A stretch of 64,000 nt of DNA, from the NCBI RefSeq assembly GCF_003243465.1, contig NZ_QFQZ01000009.1:1-64000 (forward strand), given 5' to 3'. The translations under genes were made by a program, and so were the position numbers. The DNA is from Caulobacter segnis (GTDB lineage Bacteria > Pseudomonadota > Alphaproteobacteria > Caulobacterales > Caulobacteraceae). Of the stretch, positions 12,551 through 22,517 are shown piece by piece; the first letter of the stretch is position 1, and every line of letters begins with the position of its first letter. The notes beneath the pieces were generated by a model, which saw only the letters and a program-made list of their open reading frames with translations, had not been told where the DNA came from and did no database searches.

Positions 12551-14881
12551 ATGCGTATCAAAGGATCGCTTCTGGCTGGGGTTTCCGCCGTGGCGTTTAC
12601 GTTGGGCGTCGCCAGCGAGGGGCTGGCCGCTGGTCAAGACAAGACGGCCGACAAGGCCAGCGAAATCACCGAAGTCGTCGTCACGGCCCGCGGCCGCAAG
12701 GAAAAGCTGCTCGAGACGCCGGTCGCGATCTCGGCGATGAGCGCCGAGAAGATCGAGCAGATCGGGGCCACCTCGTTGACCGATATCGCCCGCTACACGC
12801 CGGGCATGACCGAGAACGCCACGATCACCGGCTCGGGCCGGAATGACCGCTCGTTCTCGCAATTCATCCTGCGCGGCATCGTGCCGTCCGATATCGACAT
12901 TCCGACGACGACCACCTTCGTCGATGGCGCGCCGCTGGCCCTGGGCGCGGTCGACGGCATCGACGACCTAGAGCGCATCGAAACCCTGAAGGGTCCGCAG
13001 GCCGCGTATTTCGGCCGCCAGACCTTCGGCGGCGCGATCTCGCTGGTCACCAAGGATCCCGCCAGCACCCCGATGCTGACGGTGAACGGCGTGCTGGGCG
13101 ATCCTACCCAGACCGAAGGCCGCGTCACGCTGGAAGGACCGATCCTGGGCGAGAAGCTGACGGGCCGCGTGTCCTATCGCTACTCGTCGCAGGACGGCGC
13201 CTATGACAACGACGCGACCTGGAAAACCCACGAGCGGGTGGGCGACCGCAAGACCCAGAATGTGAACCTGACCCTGGTCGCCCAGCCGACCGACAGCCTG
13301 AAGGTCAAGTTCACCGGCATGTACCGTCGCGATCACGACGGTCCGTCGGCGCAGGTCTACATCGCGCCGTCGAAGTCGAACTGCGTCTTTCCGGCGGGGC
13401 GCTGGTTCTGCGGCACGGTCTCGGCGAGCGACGTGAAGCTCTACGCGAACGACGTGGTGACCCCCTCGGTCAAGGCGTTCATCCAGCAGGCCAAGGCGCC
13501 GGGCTCGGGCCAGATCAAGGTCGTCGACGAGTTCGGCCTGCAGCGCGACGCCTACCACGGCGGCCTCAACGCCGAATACTATTCGCCGTCGCTGAACCTG
13601 ACGTTCTCGTCGATCACCGGCGTCGACTATCAGGAGTTCGGCCAGCTGCAGGACCTGGACAACCAGGACTCGCAGTCGACCAACTGGCTGTTCGAGGTCT
13701 CCAAGCGCAATCGCAACTTCTTCCAGGAATTCCGGATCGTCTCCGACCAGGAGAAGGCCTTCCGCTGGCTGGTGGGCGCCAGCTACGCCTGGCAGCGCGT
13801 GGACAGCGCCACGGCCAGTTCGCTGCTGAGCTTCGGTTCGACCAGCAATTCGTTCGCGCCGGCCTATGCGGCTACGTCCGAGACGAAGGGCGTCTATGCG
13901 GGCCTGACGTATGACGTCACCCAGAAGCTGACCCTGAACCTCGAAGGGCGCTACCAGGCCGACACCCAGACGGCCAACGGCCTGTCCAAGACCTATAACA
14001 ACTTCCTGCCCCGCGCGATCGCCCAGTACCACTTCACGGACAAGGTCATGGGCTATGCGACCTATTCGATCGGCGTGAACCCCGGTCCCTTCAACAGCCC
14101 CGCGGCGCTGTCGCAGCTGACGGACGCCAATCGCGCCGATTTCATCTCGCGCTATGGCTTCCAGGTCGAGGTCAAGCCCGAGCACCTGGAGAACTTCGAA
14201 GCGGGCGTGAAGGGCACGTTCCTGGACGGCAAGCTGTCGCTCGCGGCCGACGTCTATCACGATGTCTGGACGGACCAGATCAACCAAGTGAACCAGTTCT
14301 ACCAGCAGGGCGCCAACCTGGTCAGCGCCTTCGCCAAGGTCAACAACGGCAAGGTGCTGCTGAACGGCGTCGAGGTCGATGGCAACTTCCGCCCGACCCG
14401 CAACGTCGACATCAGCTTCGCCGGCGCCATCAACGACACCAACATCCGCGAAGGCACCTGCGTCACCTGCGGCCAGATCACCGGCCAGGCGGCGAACACG
14501 GTCTATCGCGGCAACGAGCTGGGCAATGTGTCGAAGTACCAGGGCGCTCTGGGGGTCTCGTACTACGGGATGCTGCCGGCCTGGTCCGCCGACTGGTTCG
14601 CCCGTGCCGACCTGAACTACAAGTCGGGCTCGTACGCGACGGCGGACAACCTGGTGAAGACCGACGAACAGACGACCGTCGATGTCCGCGCGGGCGTCAA
14701 CAAGGGTCCGCTCATGGTCGAAGGTTATGTCCGCAACCTGTTCGACGAGAAGTACTTCACGAACGCCGCGATCTTCTACGACATCGTGGCGTTTGATTTC
14801 GCGCGGCCCAACGCCCTGATCGCCGGGATCGCGCCCGGACGCAGCGTTGGCGTGCGGTTGAAGTACGTCTGGGGCCGCTAG
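12551..14881 (+). CDS. TonB-dependent outer-membrane receptor 1
   Basis: 776 aa from ATG 12551, with GAGGGGG upstream. Signal peptide to about residue 34, then TonB-box-like EITEVVVTARGRKEKLLETPVAI and a plug domain (PGM..., FILRGI, IETLKGPQAAYFGRQTFGGAISLVTK). A long beta-barrel ends LKYVWGR. It takes up large substrates with energy from TonB/ExbBD. It heads a secreted-hydrolase operon (to 21760), so it probably imports the glycosylated or esterified form. Confidence 0.95.
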   Translation: MRIKGSLLAGVSAVAFTLGVASEGLAAGQDKTADKASEITEVVVTARGRKEKLLETPVAISAMSAEKIEQIGATSLTDIARYTPGMTENATITGSGRNDRSFSQFILRGIVPSDIDIPTTTTFVDGAPLALGAVDGIDDLERIETLKGPQAAYFGRQTFGGAISLVTKDPASTPMLTVNGVLGDPTQTEGRVTLEGPILGEKLTGRVSYRYSSQDGAYDNDATWKTHERVGDRKTQNVNLTLVAQPTDSLKVKFTGMYRRDHDGPSAQVYIAPSKSNCVFPAGRWFCGTVSASDVKLYANDVVTPSVKAFIQQAKAPGSGQIKVVDEFGLQRDAYHGGLNAEYYSPSLNLTFSSITGVDYQEFGQLQDLDNQDSQSTNWLFEVSKRNRNFFQEFRIVSDQEKAFRWLVGASYAWQRVDSATASSLLSFGSTSNSFAPAYAATSETKGVYAGLTYDVTQKLTLNLEGRYQADTQTANGLSKTYNNFLPRAIAQYHFTDKVMGYATYSIGVNPGPFNSPAALSQLTDANRADFISRYGFQVEVKPEHLENFEAGVKGTFLDGKLSLAADVYHDVWTDQINQVNQFYQQGANLVSAFAKVNNGKVLLNGVEVDGNFRPTRNVDISFAGAINDTNIREGTCVTCGQITGQAANTVYRGNELGNVSKYQGALGVSYYGMLPAWSADWFARADLNYKSGSYATADNLVKTDEQTTVDVRAGVNKGPLMVEGYVRNLFDEKYFTNAAIFYDIVAFDFARPNALIAGIAPGRSVGVRLKYVWGR

Positions 14882-14997
14882 CAAGTTCGCCGCCGAGCCT
14901 CGGGCCAAGAGCCCACTCGGCGGCGACCATCGGATCCCGTCTTCTCGCGCGCCCGCCTGAGCAGAAGGGCGGACGCGCCTCCTCGCAGGAAACACCC

Positions 14998-16554
14998 ATG
15001 TCCTACCGCGCGCTCGCCGCCGCCCTGCTGTTGACCGCCGGCCCCGTGATGGCCGCCGATCGCACCGTCGTGACCCATGACGGCCCCGTTGTCGGCGAGG
15101 TCGCCGGCGGCGTCGTCGCCTTCAAGGGCATCCCGTTCGCCAAGCCGCCCGTCGGTCCGCTTCGCTGGCGCGCCCCGCAATCGCCGACGCCGTGGACGTC
15201 GTCCCGCCCGGCCAAGGACTACGGGCCCGACTGCATGCAGCAGCCGTTCCCCGGCGACGCCGCGCCGCTGGGCGTGAAGCCGGCCGAGGACTGCCTCTAT
15301 ATGAATGTCTGGGCGCCCGAGAGTGCCGCCAAGGGCAAGACCAAGCTGCCGGTCATGGTCTGGATCTACGGCGGCGGCTTCGTGAACGGCGGCAGCTCGC
15401 CGACGGTCTATGCGGGCGACCGCTTCGCCCGCGACGGCGTGGTGATGATCAGCTTCAACTATCGGGTCGGCCGTTTTGGCTTCTTCGCCCATCCGGCCCT
15501 GACCGCCGAGAACGCCGACGGCGGTCTCCTGGGCAACTACGCCTACATGGACCAGATCGCCGCGCTAAAATGGGTGCGCGAGAACGCGGCCGCCTTTGGA
15601 GGCGATCCGGACAACGTGACGATCTTCGGCGAGTCCGCCGGCGGCATGTCCATCCACACCCTGCTGACCACCCCGATGGCCAAGGGCCTGTTCCAGAAGG
15701 CGATCATCCAGTCGGGCGCGGGACGCTCTGGCCTCTTCCCGATCCCGAAGCTGTCCGGCGCGCCGGGCGAGCGCTCCGGCGAGGCCGCCGGCCTGGCCTT
15801 CGCCGAGAAGGCGGGCGTGAAGGGGACCGACGCCGCCTCGCTGGCCGCCCTGCGGGCGCTGTCGGCCGAGCAGGTCACCGACGGGCTGAACATGGCGACG
15901 GCCTTCACCCCGACCTATGCCGGGCCGATGCTCGACGGCAAGATCTTCTCGCGCGAAGCCATGGTGGCCTATCGCGCCGGCGAATGGGCCAAGGTGCCGG
16001 TGCTGGTCGGAGCGACCAGCGCGGACGGCTTCTTCTTCGGCGGCCAGCGTGATCAGGTCTTCGCGTCGTTCGGCGACCGCCGGAAGGAGGCCGAGGCGCT
16101 GTATGATCCGACCGGCGCAGGCGACATCAAGGTCTATGGCTGGAAGGTCGCCGCCGACCGCGCGATGATCGAACCAGCGCGCCTGGTCGCCAAGACGATC
16201 GCGGGGCAGGGCGGCAAGGCCTATGTCTACCGCTTCTCCTATGTCGCCGAGAGCCTGCGGCCGGTTTTGTGGGGCGCGCCGCACGCGACCGAAATTCCGT
16301 ACGTCTTCGACACCGCCGACGTGCGCTACGGTCAGGCCTACACGCCCGCCGACGCCGCGGCCGCCAAGGTCACCCACGCCTATTGGGTGAACTTCGCCAA
16401 GACCGGCGTTCCCTCGGCTCCGGGCGCCCCGACGCTTCCGGCCTACGACGCGGCGAAGGACATCGTCCTCGACATCACCCCCGAAGGCGCCAAGGTCGGC
16501 CCCGACCCCCTGAAGGCACGCCTGGACCTGATCGAGGCGACGTCGCCGCAATGA
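14998..16554 (+). CDS. Secreted type-B carboxylesterase
   Basis: 518 aa. Signal peptide MSYRALAAALLLTAGPVMA. Type-B carboxylesterase signatures: FKGIPFAKPPVGPLRW, EDCLYMNVW, WIYGGGFVNGG (oxyanion), nucleophile FGESAGGMS and catalytic His in GAPHATEIPYVF. It hydrolyses carboxylic esters in the periplasm. Its TGA overlaps the ATG of the next hydrolase. Confidence 0.93.
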   Translation: MSYRALAAALLLTAGPVMAADRTVVTHDGPVVGEVAGGVVAFKGIPFAKPPVGPLRWRAPQSPTPWTSSRPAKDYGPDCMQQPFPGDAAPLGVKPAEDCLYMNVWAPESAAKGKTKLPVMVWIYGGGFVNGGSSPTVYAGDRFARDGVVMISFNYRVGRFGFFAHPALTAENADGGLLGNYAYMDQIAALKWVRENAAAFGGDPDNVTIFGESAGGMSIHTLLTTPMAKGLFQKAIIQSGAGRSGLFPIPKLSGAPGERSGEAAGLAFAEKAGVKGTDAASLAALRALSAEQVTDGLNMATAFTPTYAGPMLDGKIFSREAMVAYRAGEWAKVPVLVGATSADGFFFGGQRDQVFASFGDRRKEAEALYDPTGAGDIKVYGWKVAADRAMIEPARLVAKTIAGQGGKAYVYRFSYVAESLRPVLWGAPHATEIPYVFDTADVRYGQAYTPADAAAAKVTHAYWVNFAKTGVPSAPGAPTLPAYDAAKDIVLDITPEGAKVGPDPLKARLDLIEATSPQ

Positions 16555-17519
16555 TGCGTTCAGCCCTCGCCGTAGCCGCGGGCGTTCTGGCCCTGACGCC
16601 CGCCTTCGTCTGGGCCGCCGAGGCCAAGCCCCCGATTCCGTCGTTCGAAATCTCCACCAGCTTCGTGCGTCCCGATCCTCTGCCGCCATCGAAGCTCGAG
16701 ATGCCGGGCGGCGTCACGGTCTGGAAGGACCTCGTCTACATCCAGCGGCCGGGATTCCGGCCGCTGACCCTGGACCTCTACACGCCCGCGGGCGCGGGCA
16801 AGCGTCCGCTGATCGTCCAGATCCATGGCGGCGGCTGGTCGATGGGCGACTCTCGCCAGATGGCCGGCTTCAAGGACTTCCCCGCGGTGCTGGCGAACCT
16901 CGCCTCACGCGGCTACGTCGTCGCGGCCGTCAACTACCGCCTCAGCGGCGAGGCGCCGTCGCCGGCCCAGGCCGATGACGTTGACGCCGCGATCCGCTGG
17001 CTGAAGGCGCACGCCGCAGAGTACGGGATCGATCCGACGCGGTCGGCGACCTGGGGCGACTCCTCGGGCGGACATCTGTCGGCCATGGCCGCCCTCGATT
17101 GCAGCGGCGACGACTGCGTCACGGCCGGGGTCTCCTGGTACGGCGTCTTCGACCTGACCCCGCCGCCGAATATCCCTTATGACGACAAGCTGTTCGCCAC
17201 CACGAACGCCTTCCTCGGCTGCAAGATCATCACCTGTCCCGAGCGGGTGAAGGCGGCCAGCCCGATCACCCACGTCAAGCCGAACCCGCCGCCGATGTTG
17301 CTGATCCATGGCGACAAGGACTTCGCCGTGCCATTCACCCAGTCGGTTGCCCTGGCCGACGCCCTGCGCAAGGTTGGCGGCGATGTCGAGCTGAAGATCT
17401 ACGAAGGCGCCAACCATGGCTGGTGGGCGGCCACGCCGGAAGCCACCCGCGCTTTCCACCAACGCGCCCTGGAAGACACATTCGCGTTCTTCGACCGCGT
17501 CCTGAAGCCATCCCGATAG
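16551..17519 (+). CDS. Secreted alpha/beta-hydrolase (BD-FAE/HSL-like esterase)
   Basis: 322 aa from ATG 16551 (ATGA overlap). Signal peptide MMRSALAVAAGVLALTPAFVWA. QIHGGGWSMGD is the oxyanion HGGGW motif and TWGDSSGGH the nucleophile elbow. Asp in GDKDFAVP and His in GANHGWW complete the triad. Acyl-ester hydrolase of carbohydrate or aromatic esters, co-transcribed with the type-B esterase. Confidence 0.9.
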   Translation: MMRSALAVAAGVLALTPAFVWAAEAKPPIPSFEISTSFVRPDPLPPSKLEMPGGVTVWKDLVYIQRPGFRPLTLDLYTPAGAGKRPLIVQIHGGGWSMGDSRQMAGFKDFPAVLANLASRGYVVAAVNYRLSGEAPSPAQADDVDAAIRWLKAHAAEYGIDPTRSATWGDSSGGHLSAMAALDCSGDDCVTAGVSWYGVFDLTPPPNIPYDDKLFATTNAFLGCKIITCPERVKAASPITHVKPNPPPMLLIHGDKDFAVPFTQSVALADALRKVGGDVELKIYEGANHGWWAATPEATRAFHQRALEDTFAFFDRVLKPSR

Positions 17520-17541
17520 CGTACCTTTCAGAGTGTTCCCG

Positions 17542-19752
17542 ATGATCGCCAAGAGCTCCATGGCGGTGCTGGTCGCGCTTGCGCTCACCAGCGCCGCTTC
17601 CGCCCAGACGCCTTCCGCCAAGTCCTGGATGAACCCGAAGCTGTCGCCTGATGAACGGGCGGCCTTGCTGGACAAGGAGCTGACGCTGGATGAGCGGATC
17701 GGCCTGTTGCATGGGCCGATGGCGATCGCCTGGGGCAAGGTGAAGCTGCCCGAAGGGGCTCTCGGCTCGGCCGGCTTCATCCCCGGTCTGGCGCGTCTGG
17801 GCATACCTGCCTTGCAGGAGACGGACGCCAGTCTGGGCGTCGCCAATCCTGGCGACGTGCGGCCCGGCGATGGCGCGACCGCTCTGCCGTCCGGCTTGGC
17901 CATAGCCTCGACCTTCGATCCCAAGCTGGCCTTCGAGGGTGGCGCGATGATCGGCGGCGAGGCGCGGGACAAGGGCTTCAACGTGCTGCTGGCCGGCGGC
18001 GCCAATCTGGCGCGCGACCCCCGCAACGGTCGCAACTTCGAATATCTCGGCGAGGATCCCTTGCTGGCCGGCGTCATGGCTGGCGAAGCGATCCGAGGTA
18101 TCCAGAGCCGCAAGGTCATTTCCACGCTGAAGCACTTCTCGCTGAACGGCCAGGAGACGGGGCGGACGATGGCCAATTCGGTGATCGAGGAGGGCGCGCA
18201 TCGTGAAAGCGACCTGCTGGCCTTCCAGATCGCGGCTGAAAAGGGCCAGCCCGGCTCGGTCATGTGCGCCTATAACCTGGTCAACGGCGACTATAGCTGT
18301 GGGAACCCGCACCTGCTGAACGACGTGCTCAAGCGCGACTGGCGCTACAAGGGCTGGGTGATGTCGGACTGGGGCGCGGTCCACGGCACGGACTATATCC
18401 TCAAGGGCCTGGACCAGCAGTCGGGCGAGCAGCTGGATGGAACCACCTGGTTCGGCGCGCCGCTCAAGGCCGCTGTCGAGAGGGGCGAGGTCCCCGCCGC
18501 GCGCGTGTCGGACGCCACGCGTCGCATCCTGCGCTCGATGTTCGCCGTCGGCCTGTTCGACGATCCTCCGGTCAAGCGCGAGATCGACTACGCCGCCAAC
18601 GCCAGGATCGCCGGCAAGGTGGCGCGCGACGGGATTGTGCTGCTCAAGAACGAAGGCGGTCTGCTGCCGCTGGTCAAGAACGCCAAGACCATCGCCGTGA
18701 TCGGCGGCTATGCCGACCAGGGCGTGCTTTCAGGGGGCGGCTCTTCGCAAGTGGTCCCGCCTGGCCACAAAGGCGCGAAGATCGCCCTGGGCGGCGAGGG
18801 GATGATGGCCGCCTGGCGGTCCATGCAGTTCCACTCGGCCGGTCCGATCGGCTCGACCCCGCTGGCCGCGATCCGCAAGCTGGGCGGGACGGGCAAGGTG
18901 ACCTTCGACGATGGTCGCTATCTCGCTTCGGCGGCGGCCGCCGCCAAGGCCGCCGATGTCGTCGTGGTCTTCGCCAATCAGTGGATGGGCGAGGGCGAGG
19001 ACGCGCCGGACCTGTCGCTTCCCAATGGCCAGGACGCCCTGATCGCCGCGGTCGCAGCGGCAAATCCCAAGACCGTGGTGGTCCTGCAGACCGGCGGCCC
19101 CGTGGCCATGCCGTGGCTCAACGCAGTCGGCGCCGTGCTGGAGGCCTGGTACGCCGGCGCCGATGGCGGCGAGGCCATCGCCGATGTGCTGTTTGGCGAG
19201 GTCGATGCGGCGGGCCGTCTGCCGGTGACCTTCCCGGCCTCGATCGACCAGTATCCGCGCGCGGCCACGCCAGGGCGGAGCCTGGGGCCGAAGGAGCGCT
19301 TCGACGTCGTCTATTCCGAGGGCTCCGACGTCGGCTACCGCCGCTTCGCCGCGACGGGCGACAAGCCGCTGTTTCCGTTCGGCCACGGCCTGTCCTACAC
19401 CCGCTTCGCCTACGCCAATCTGAAGGTCGTCGGCGGCGAAACCCTGACGGTCAGCTTCGACGTGACCAACACCGGCGCGCGCGCGGGCAAGGATACGCCG
19501 CAGGTCTATCTGACGGATCGGGCCGGCAAGGCGGGTCAACGGCTGATCGGCTTCGAGCGCGTGGCCCTGGCGCCGGGCGAGACCCGCCGCGTGACGATGA
19601 CGACCGATGCTCGGCTGCTGGCGAGCTTCGATCCCGTCGCCAAGGCCTGGAAGGTGGCGTCCGGCGACTATGCCGTCGCGGTCGGGGCGTCCTCCGCGGA
19701 CCTGTCGTTGAAGGGCGTGGCGAAGGTGCGGGCGCTCAGCCTGAAGCCGTGA
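17542..19752 (+). CDS. Secreted GH3 family beta-glycosidase
   Basis: 736 aa from ATG 17542 (GTG 17533 is an alternative). Signal peptide ending AASAQT. GH3 N-terminal barrel (KHFSLNGQETGR, nucleophile Asp in GWVMSDWGAVH), then the GH3 C-terminal domain (KNEGGLLPL, NQWMGEGEDAPDL, FPFGHGLSYT) and a fibronectin-III-like end. It removes terminal beta-linked sugars. Here it implies that the transported compound is a glycoside. Confidence 0.93.
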   Translation: MIAKSSMAVLVALALTSAASAQTPSAKSWMNPKLSPDERAALLDKELTLDERIGLLHGPMAIAWGKVKLPEGALGSAGFIPGLARLGIPALQETDASLGVANPGDVRPGDGATALPSGLAIASTFDPKLAFEGGAMIGGEARDKGFNVLLAGGANLARDPRNGRNFEYLGEDPLLAGVMAGEAIRGIQSRKVISTLKHFSLNGQETGRTMANSVIEEGAHRESDLLAFQIAAEKGQPGSVMCAYNLVNGDYSCGNPHLLNDVLKRDWRYKGWVMSDWGAVHGTDYILKGLDQQSGEQLDGTTWFGAPLKAAVERGEVPAARVSDATRRILRSMFAVGLFDDPPVKREIDYAANARIAGKVARDGIVLLKNEGGLLPLVKNAKTIAVIGGYADQGVLSGGGSSQVVPPGHKGAKIALGGEGMMAAWRSMQFHSAGPIGSTPLAAIRKLGGTGKVTFDDGRYLASAAAAAKAADVVVVFANQWMGEGEDAPDLSLPNGQDALIAAVAAANPKTVVVLQTGGPVAMPWLNAVGAVLEAWYAGADGGEAIADVLFGEVDAAGRLPVTFPASIDQYPRAATPGRSLGPKERFDVVYSEGSDVGYRRFAATGDKPLFPFGHGLSYTRFAYANLKVVGGETLTVSFDVTNTGARAGKDTPQVYLTDRAGKAGQRLIGFERVALAPGETRRVTMTTDARLLASFDPVAKAWKVASGDYAVAVGASSADLSLKGVAKVRALSLKP

Positions 19753-19841
19753 TCTGTCCGACCAGTGGTCATCGGCGTCGCGAGGTTTGATTGTTCGCGC
19801 CGGATGGTGTCCCTGTCGGCGCTAAGCTGAGCGGGGACACC

Positions 19842-20942
19842 ATGGCTGTGCGCGGGCCTTTCCGACGGATTTTCTGGAGGCTCGGCCTGCTCGCCGGGCT
19901 GGTGCTGATGGCCTCGCCGGCCGTTGGGCGGCAGGTGGCGGATTTCGCCAGCCAGACGCCGCCGCCAGCCCTCGACTATACCAAGCCCGCCTCCTGGGCC
20001 GCCTTCGCGGGCAAGGGCGTCGGCGCGGTTCCAGCCCCGGGCGCGACGGTCTCGGTCAAGGACCAGCGTGTGGACGTCTTCTACGTCCATCCCACGACCC
20101 TGCGCAGCGCCGACAAGTGGAACGGCGATCCGGCCGACGCCACTCTGAACGCCTGGACCGACGGCAGCGCCACGGCGCGCCAGGCCAGCATCTTCGACGG
20201 CTGCTGCCGCCTGTTCGCGCCGCGCTACCGGCAGGCCTCGACCCTGGCGCTGATGAAGATGGACGGCGAGGGCGGCAAGGCCTTCGACCTGGCCTATGGG
20301 GACGTCGAACGCGCCTTCGATTACTATATCGCCCACGAGAACCATGGGCGGCCGTTCATCCTGGTCGGCCATAGCCAGGGCGGTTCGCACGTCGCGCGGC
20401 TGGTCCAGCGCCGCATCGACGGCAAGGCGCTGCAGGCCAAAATGGTCGCCGCCTACGCGATCGGCTTCAACCTAGCCGAGGGTGATTTTCCGCTGACCTA
20501 CAAGACCGTGCCAATCTGCCGGAAGCCCGACCAGCTGCACTGCCTCGTGCAGTGGAATTCCGTGCTGCCGACAACGGATCTCGACGCCGTCGCCAAGGCC
20601 TCGGAGCGTCGGTTCGTCGCCCTCCACGGCGATGTCGCCGGCAAGACCACCCTGTGCGTGAACCCTATGACCTTCGACGCCGACAAGCCCTCCGCCGACG
20701 CCGGCCAGAGCCTGGGCGCTGTTCCGGGAACGCCCGACGCTTCGCCGATGCGGCCCCTTGAGAAGGGCAAGGTCGCCGCCCGCTGCGATCGGGGCTTCCT
20801 GGTCGTCACGCCCGACCCGTCGCTGGACCTGCAGCCGCTGCCCGGCGGCAGCATGCACTACCACGACCTGGGCCTGTTCTACGCCGACGTGCGCGCCAAC
20901 GCCGCTCTGCGGGCCAAGGCGGCGCTGGCCGTCCATCAATAG
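19842..20942 (+). CDS. DUF3089 alpha/beta-hydrolase family lipoesterase
   Basis: 366 aa from ATG 19842. A membrane anchor or signal FWRLGLLAGLVLMASPAVG starts the protein. DVFYVHPTT and nucleophile GHSQGG are typical of the DUF3089 alpha/beta-hydrolase family, with a late His in HYHDLGLFYADV. Exact substrate unknown. It lies within the hydrolase operon. Confidence 0.85.
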   Translation: MAVRGPFRRIFWRLGLLAGLVLMASPAVGRQVADFASQTPPPALDYTKPASWAAFAGKGVGAVPAPGATVSVKDQRVDVFYVHPTTLRSADKWNGDPADATLNAWTDGSATARQASIFDGCCRLFAPRYRQASTLALMKMDGEGGKAFDLAYGDVERAFDYYIAHENHGRPFILVGHSQGGSHVARLVQRRIDGKALQAKMVAAYAIGFNLAEGDFPLTYKTVPICRKPDQLHCLVQWNSVLPTTDLDAVAKASERRFVALHGDVAGKTTLCVNPMTFDADKPSADAGQSLGAVPGTPDASPMRPLEKGKVAARCDRGFLVVTPDPSLDLQPLPGGSMHYHDLGLFYADVRANAALRAKAALAVHQ

Positions 20943-20956
20943 TTTCGGAGTTCTCC

Positions 20957-21760
20957 ATGATCGCGCGTCGCGGCTATGCCGACGGGCCGTTTGGCCAGGT
21001 GCACTTCCACGATACGGGCGGCGAGGGGACGCCGATCGTCCTGAGCCACCAGTCGCCGCAGTCGGCGCGCCAGTTCGATCTCCTCGTCCCGGTGCTCGCC
21101 GCCAAGGGCTTGAGAGTGATCGCCGTCGATCATCCTGGCTTTGGCAATTCCGACCCGACGCCCGGCGTCCCGACGATCGCGGATTACGCAGCGGTGTTCC
21201 CCGTGGTGCTCGACCATCTTGGCGTCGCGCGCGCCGCGTTCGCCGGCCATCACACCGGCGCCCAGGTGGTGACCGAGGTGGCGCTGCGCTGGCCCGACCG
21301 CGTGACCCGACTGATCCTGAACGGGCCGTCGCCGTTCACCGAAGCCGAGCTCCAGCACCTGCGCGACACGGTGACAGCCGAGGAGAAGGACATGGTCCAT
21401 CACCAGGACGGCAGTCACCTGTCTCACACCTTCGAGGTGCGCTGGCGACTGCACGGTCCCAATCCCGATCCGGCCGTGCTGACCCGCATCGTGGCCGAGA
21501 AGTTCATCGGCTATGGCGAGATGTGGTGGGGGCACAACGCGGCCTTCCACTATGACCACGCCGAAGCCATGAAGCAGGTCACGCATCCGACGCTGATTCT
21601 GACCAACCCGGATGATGTCATCTACGACGCGGCCTTGCGGGCCCGCGAACTGCGGCCGGACTTCGCCTTCGTGGAACTGCCGGGCGGCGGTGTCGACGTG
21701 GTCGACGCCTATCCCGAGGAATGGGCGCGGGTGGTCAGCGAGTTCCTGCAGGCCGCCTAG
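20957..21760 (+). CDS. Alpha/beta-hydrolase-fold protein lacking the canonical catalytic residues
   Basis: 267 aa, cytoplasmic (no signal). It has the alpha/beta-hydrolase layout: IVLSHQSPQSARQFD oxyanion strand, VIAVDHPGFGNSD, lid region, TLILTNPDDVIYDAA. The nucleophile elbow reads AGHHTGAQ, with His where Ser belongs. The usual C-terminal catalytic His region reads PGGGVDVVDAYP, with no His. It is therefore probably not an ordinary esterase; it may be a noncanonical lyase or hydrolase, or a binding protein. The 14-base gap places it in the hydrolase operon. Confidence 0.88.
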   Translation: MIARRGYADGPFGQVHFHDTGGEGTPIVLSHQSPQSARQFDLLVPVLAAKGLRVIAVDHPGFGNSDPTPGVPTIADYAAVFPVVLDHLGVARAAFAGHHTGAQVVTEVALRWPDRVTRLILNGPSPFTEAELQHLRDTVTAEEKDMVHHQDGSHLSHTFEVRWRLHGPNPDPAVLTRIVAEKFIGYGEMWWGHNAAFHYDHAEAMKQVTHPTLILTNPDDVIYDAALRARELRPDFAFVELPGGGVDVVDAYPEEWARVVSEFLQAA

Positions 21761-21763
21761 GCC

Positions 21764-22480
21764 TCACCAGGGAACCGGCTCGCCGTTCAGGTTCAGAAAC
21801 TGGCCGCTGTGCGCCGAGGTCATCTCGGCGATCACGGCGCGCTGGCGGCGGACGCTCTCGTCGACGGGCCAGGTCGCGTTCGCGCCGCCAATATCGGTCT
21901 GCGTCCAGCCCGGCGCCATGGACATCACCGTGACGCCGCGCTCGCGCAGATCGATCGACAGACCCTTGGTCAGCATGTTCAGCGCCGCCTTGCTGGTGCG
22001 ATAGGCGTGGGATTGGCCCTGGGTGTTGCTGGCGATCGAGCCAAGGTCCGAGGACATCATCACCACCAGCTTCCGTTCGCCGAGCATCAGGTTCGGCAAC
22101 AGAGCGGCCGTCAGCCGGAAGACGCCGAGGACGTTGACTCGCAAAATCTCTTCCCACTGGTCGTAGTCCATGCCGTCCAGCGTCTGCCGCGCGGCGCTGT
22201 CCTCCCAGCCGCCGCCATACAGGCCGGCATTGTTGATCAGGATGTCGATGGCGACGCCGTCGAGGCGCGACGCCAGCGCGGCGATGGACCCGGCCTCGCC
22301 CGTGTCGAGCCGCTCGATCCTAAGCCTTGCGGGATAGCGCTCATGCAATTCGGCTAGGGCGATAGCCTGGTCCGGCGCGCGGCAGGCGGCGATCACGGAC
22401 TGGCCCGCGGCGAGCGCCTGGCGCACATGCTCCAGCCCGATGCCGCGATTGGCGCCGCTTACAAGGACAGTCTCGGTCAT
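21764..22480 (-). CDS. Short-chain dehydrogenase/reductase
   Basis: 238 aa. SDR signatures: SGANRGIG cofactor loop at 8-15, NNAG at about 87-90, catalytic Ser in MMSSDLGSI and YRTSK (Tyr/Lys). NAD(P)-dependent oxidoreduction of a pathway alcohol or ketone. Last gene of the minus-strand operon, converging on the hydrolase gene with a 3-base gap. Confidence 0.9.
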   Translation of the reverse strand: MTETVLVSGANRGIGLEHVRQALAAGQSVIAACRAPDQAIALAELHERYPARLRIERLDTGEAGSIAALASRLDGVAIDILINNAGLYGGGWEDSAARQTLDGMDYDQWEEILRVNVLGVFRLTAALLPNLMLGERKLVVMMSSDLGSIASNTQGQSHAYRTSKAALNMLTKGLSIDLRERGVTVMSMAPGWTQTDIGGANATWPVDESVRRQRAVIAEMTSAHSGQFLNLNGEPVPW

Positions 22481-22517
22481 GCTTGAGGCTCCATGGGCGG
22501 CGCGAAGGGCGCGAGGA

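Noticed and set aside
12968..14995. 675-aa open frame antisense to TonB receptor 1
   Set aside because: Shadow of a well-supported receptor gene; no recognisable domain and no RBS.
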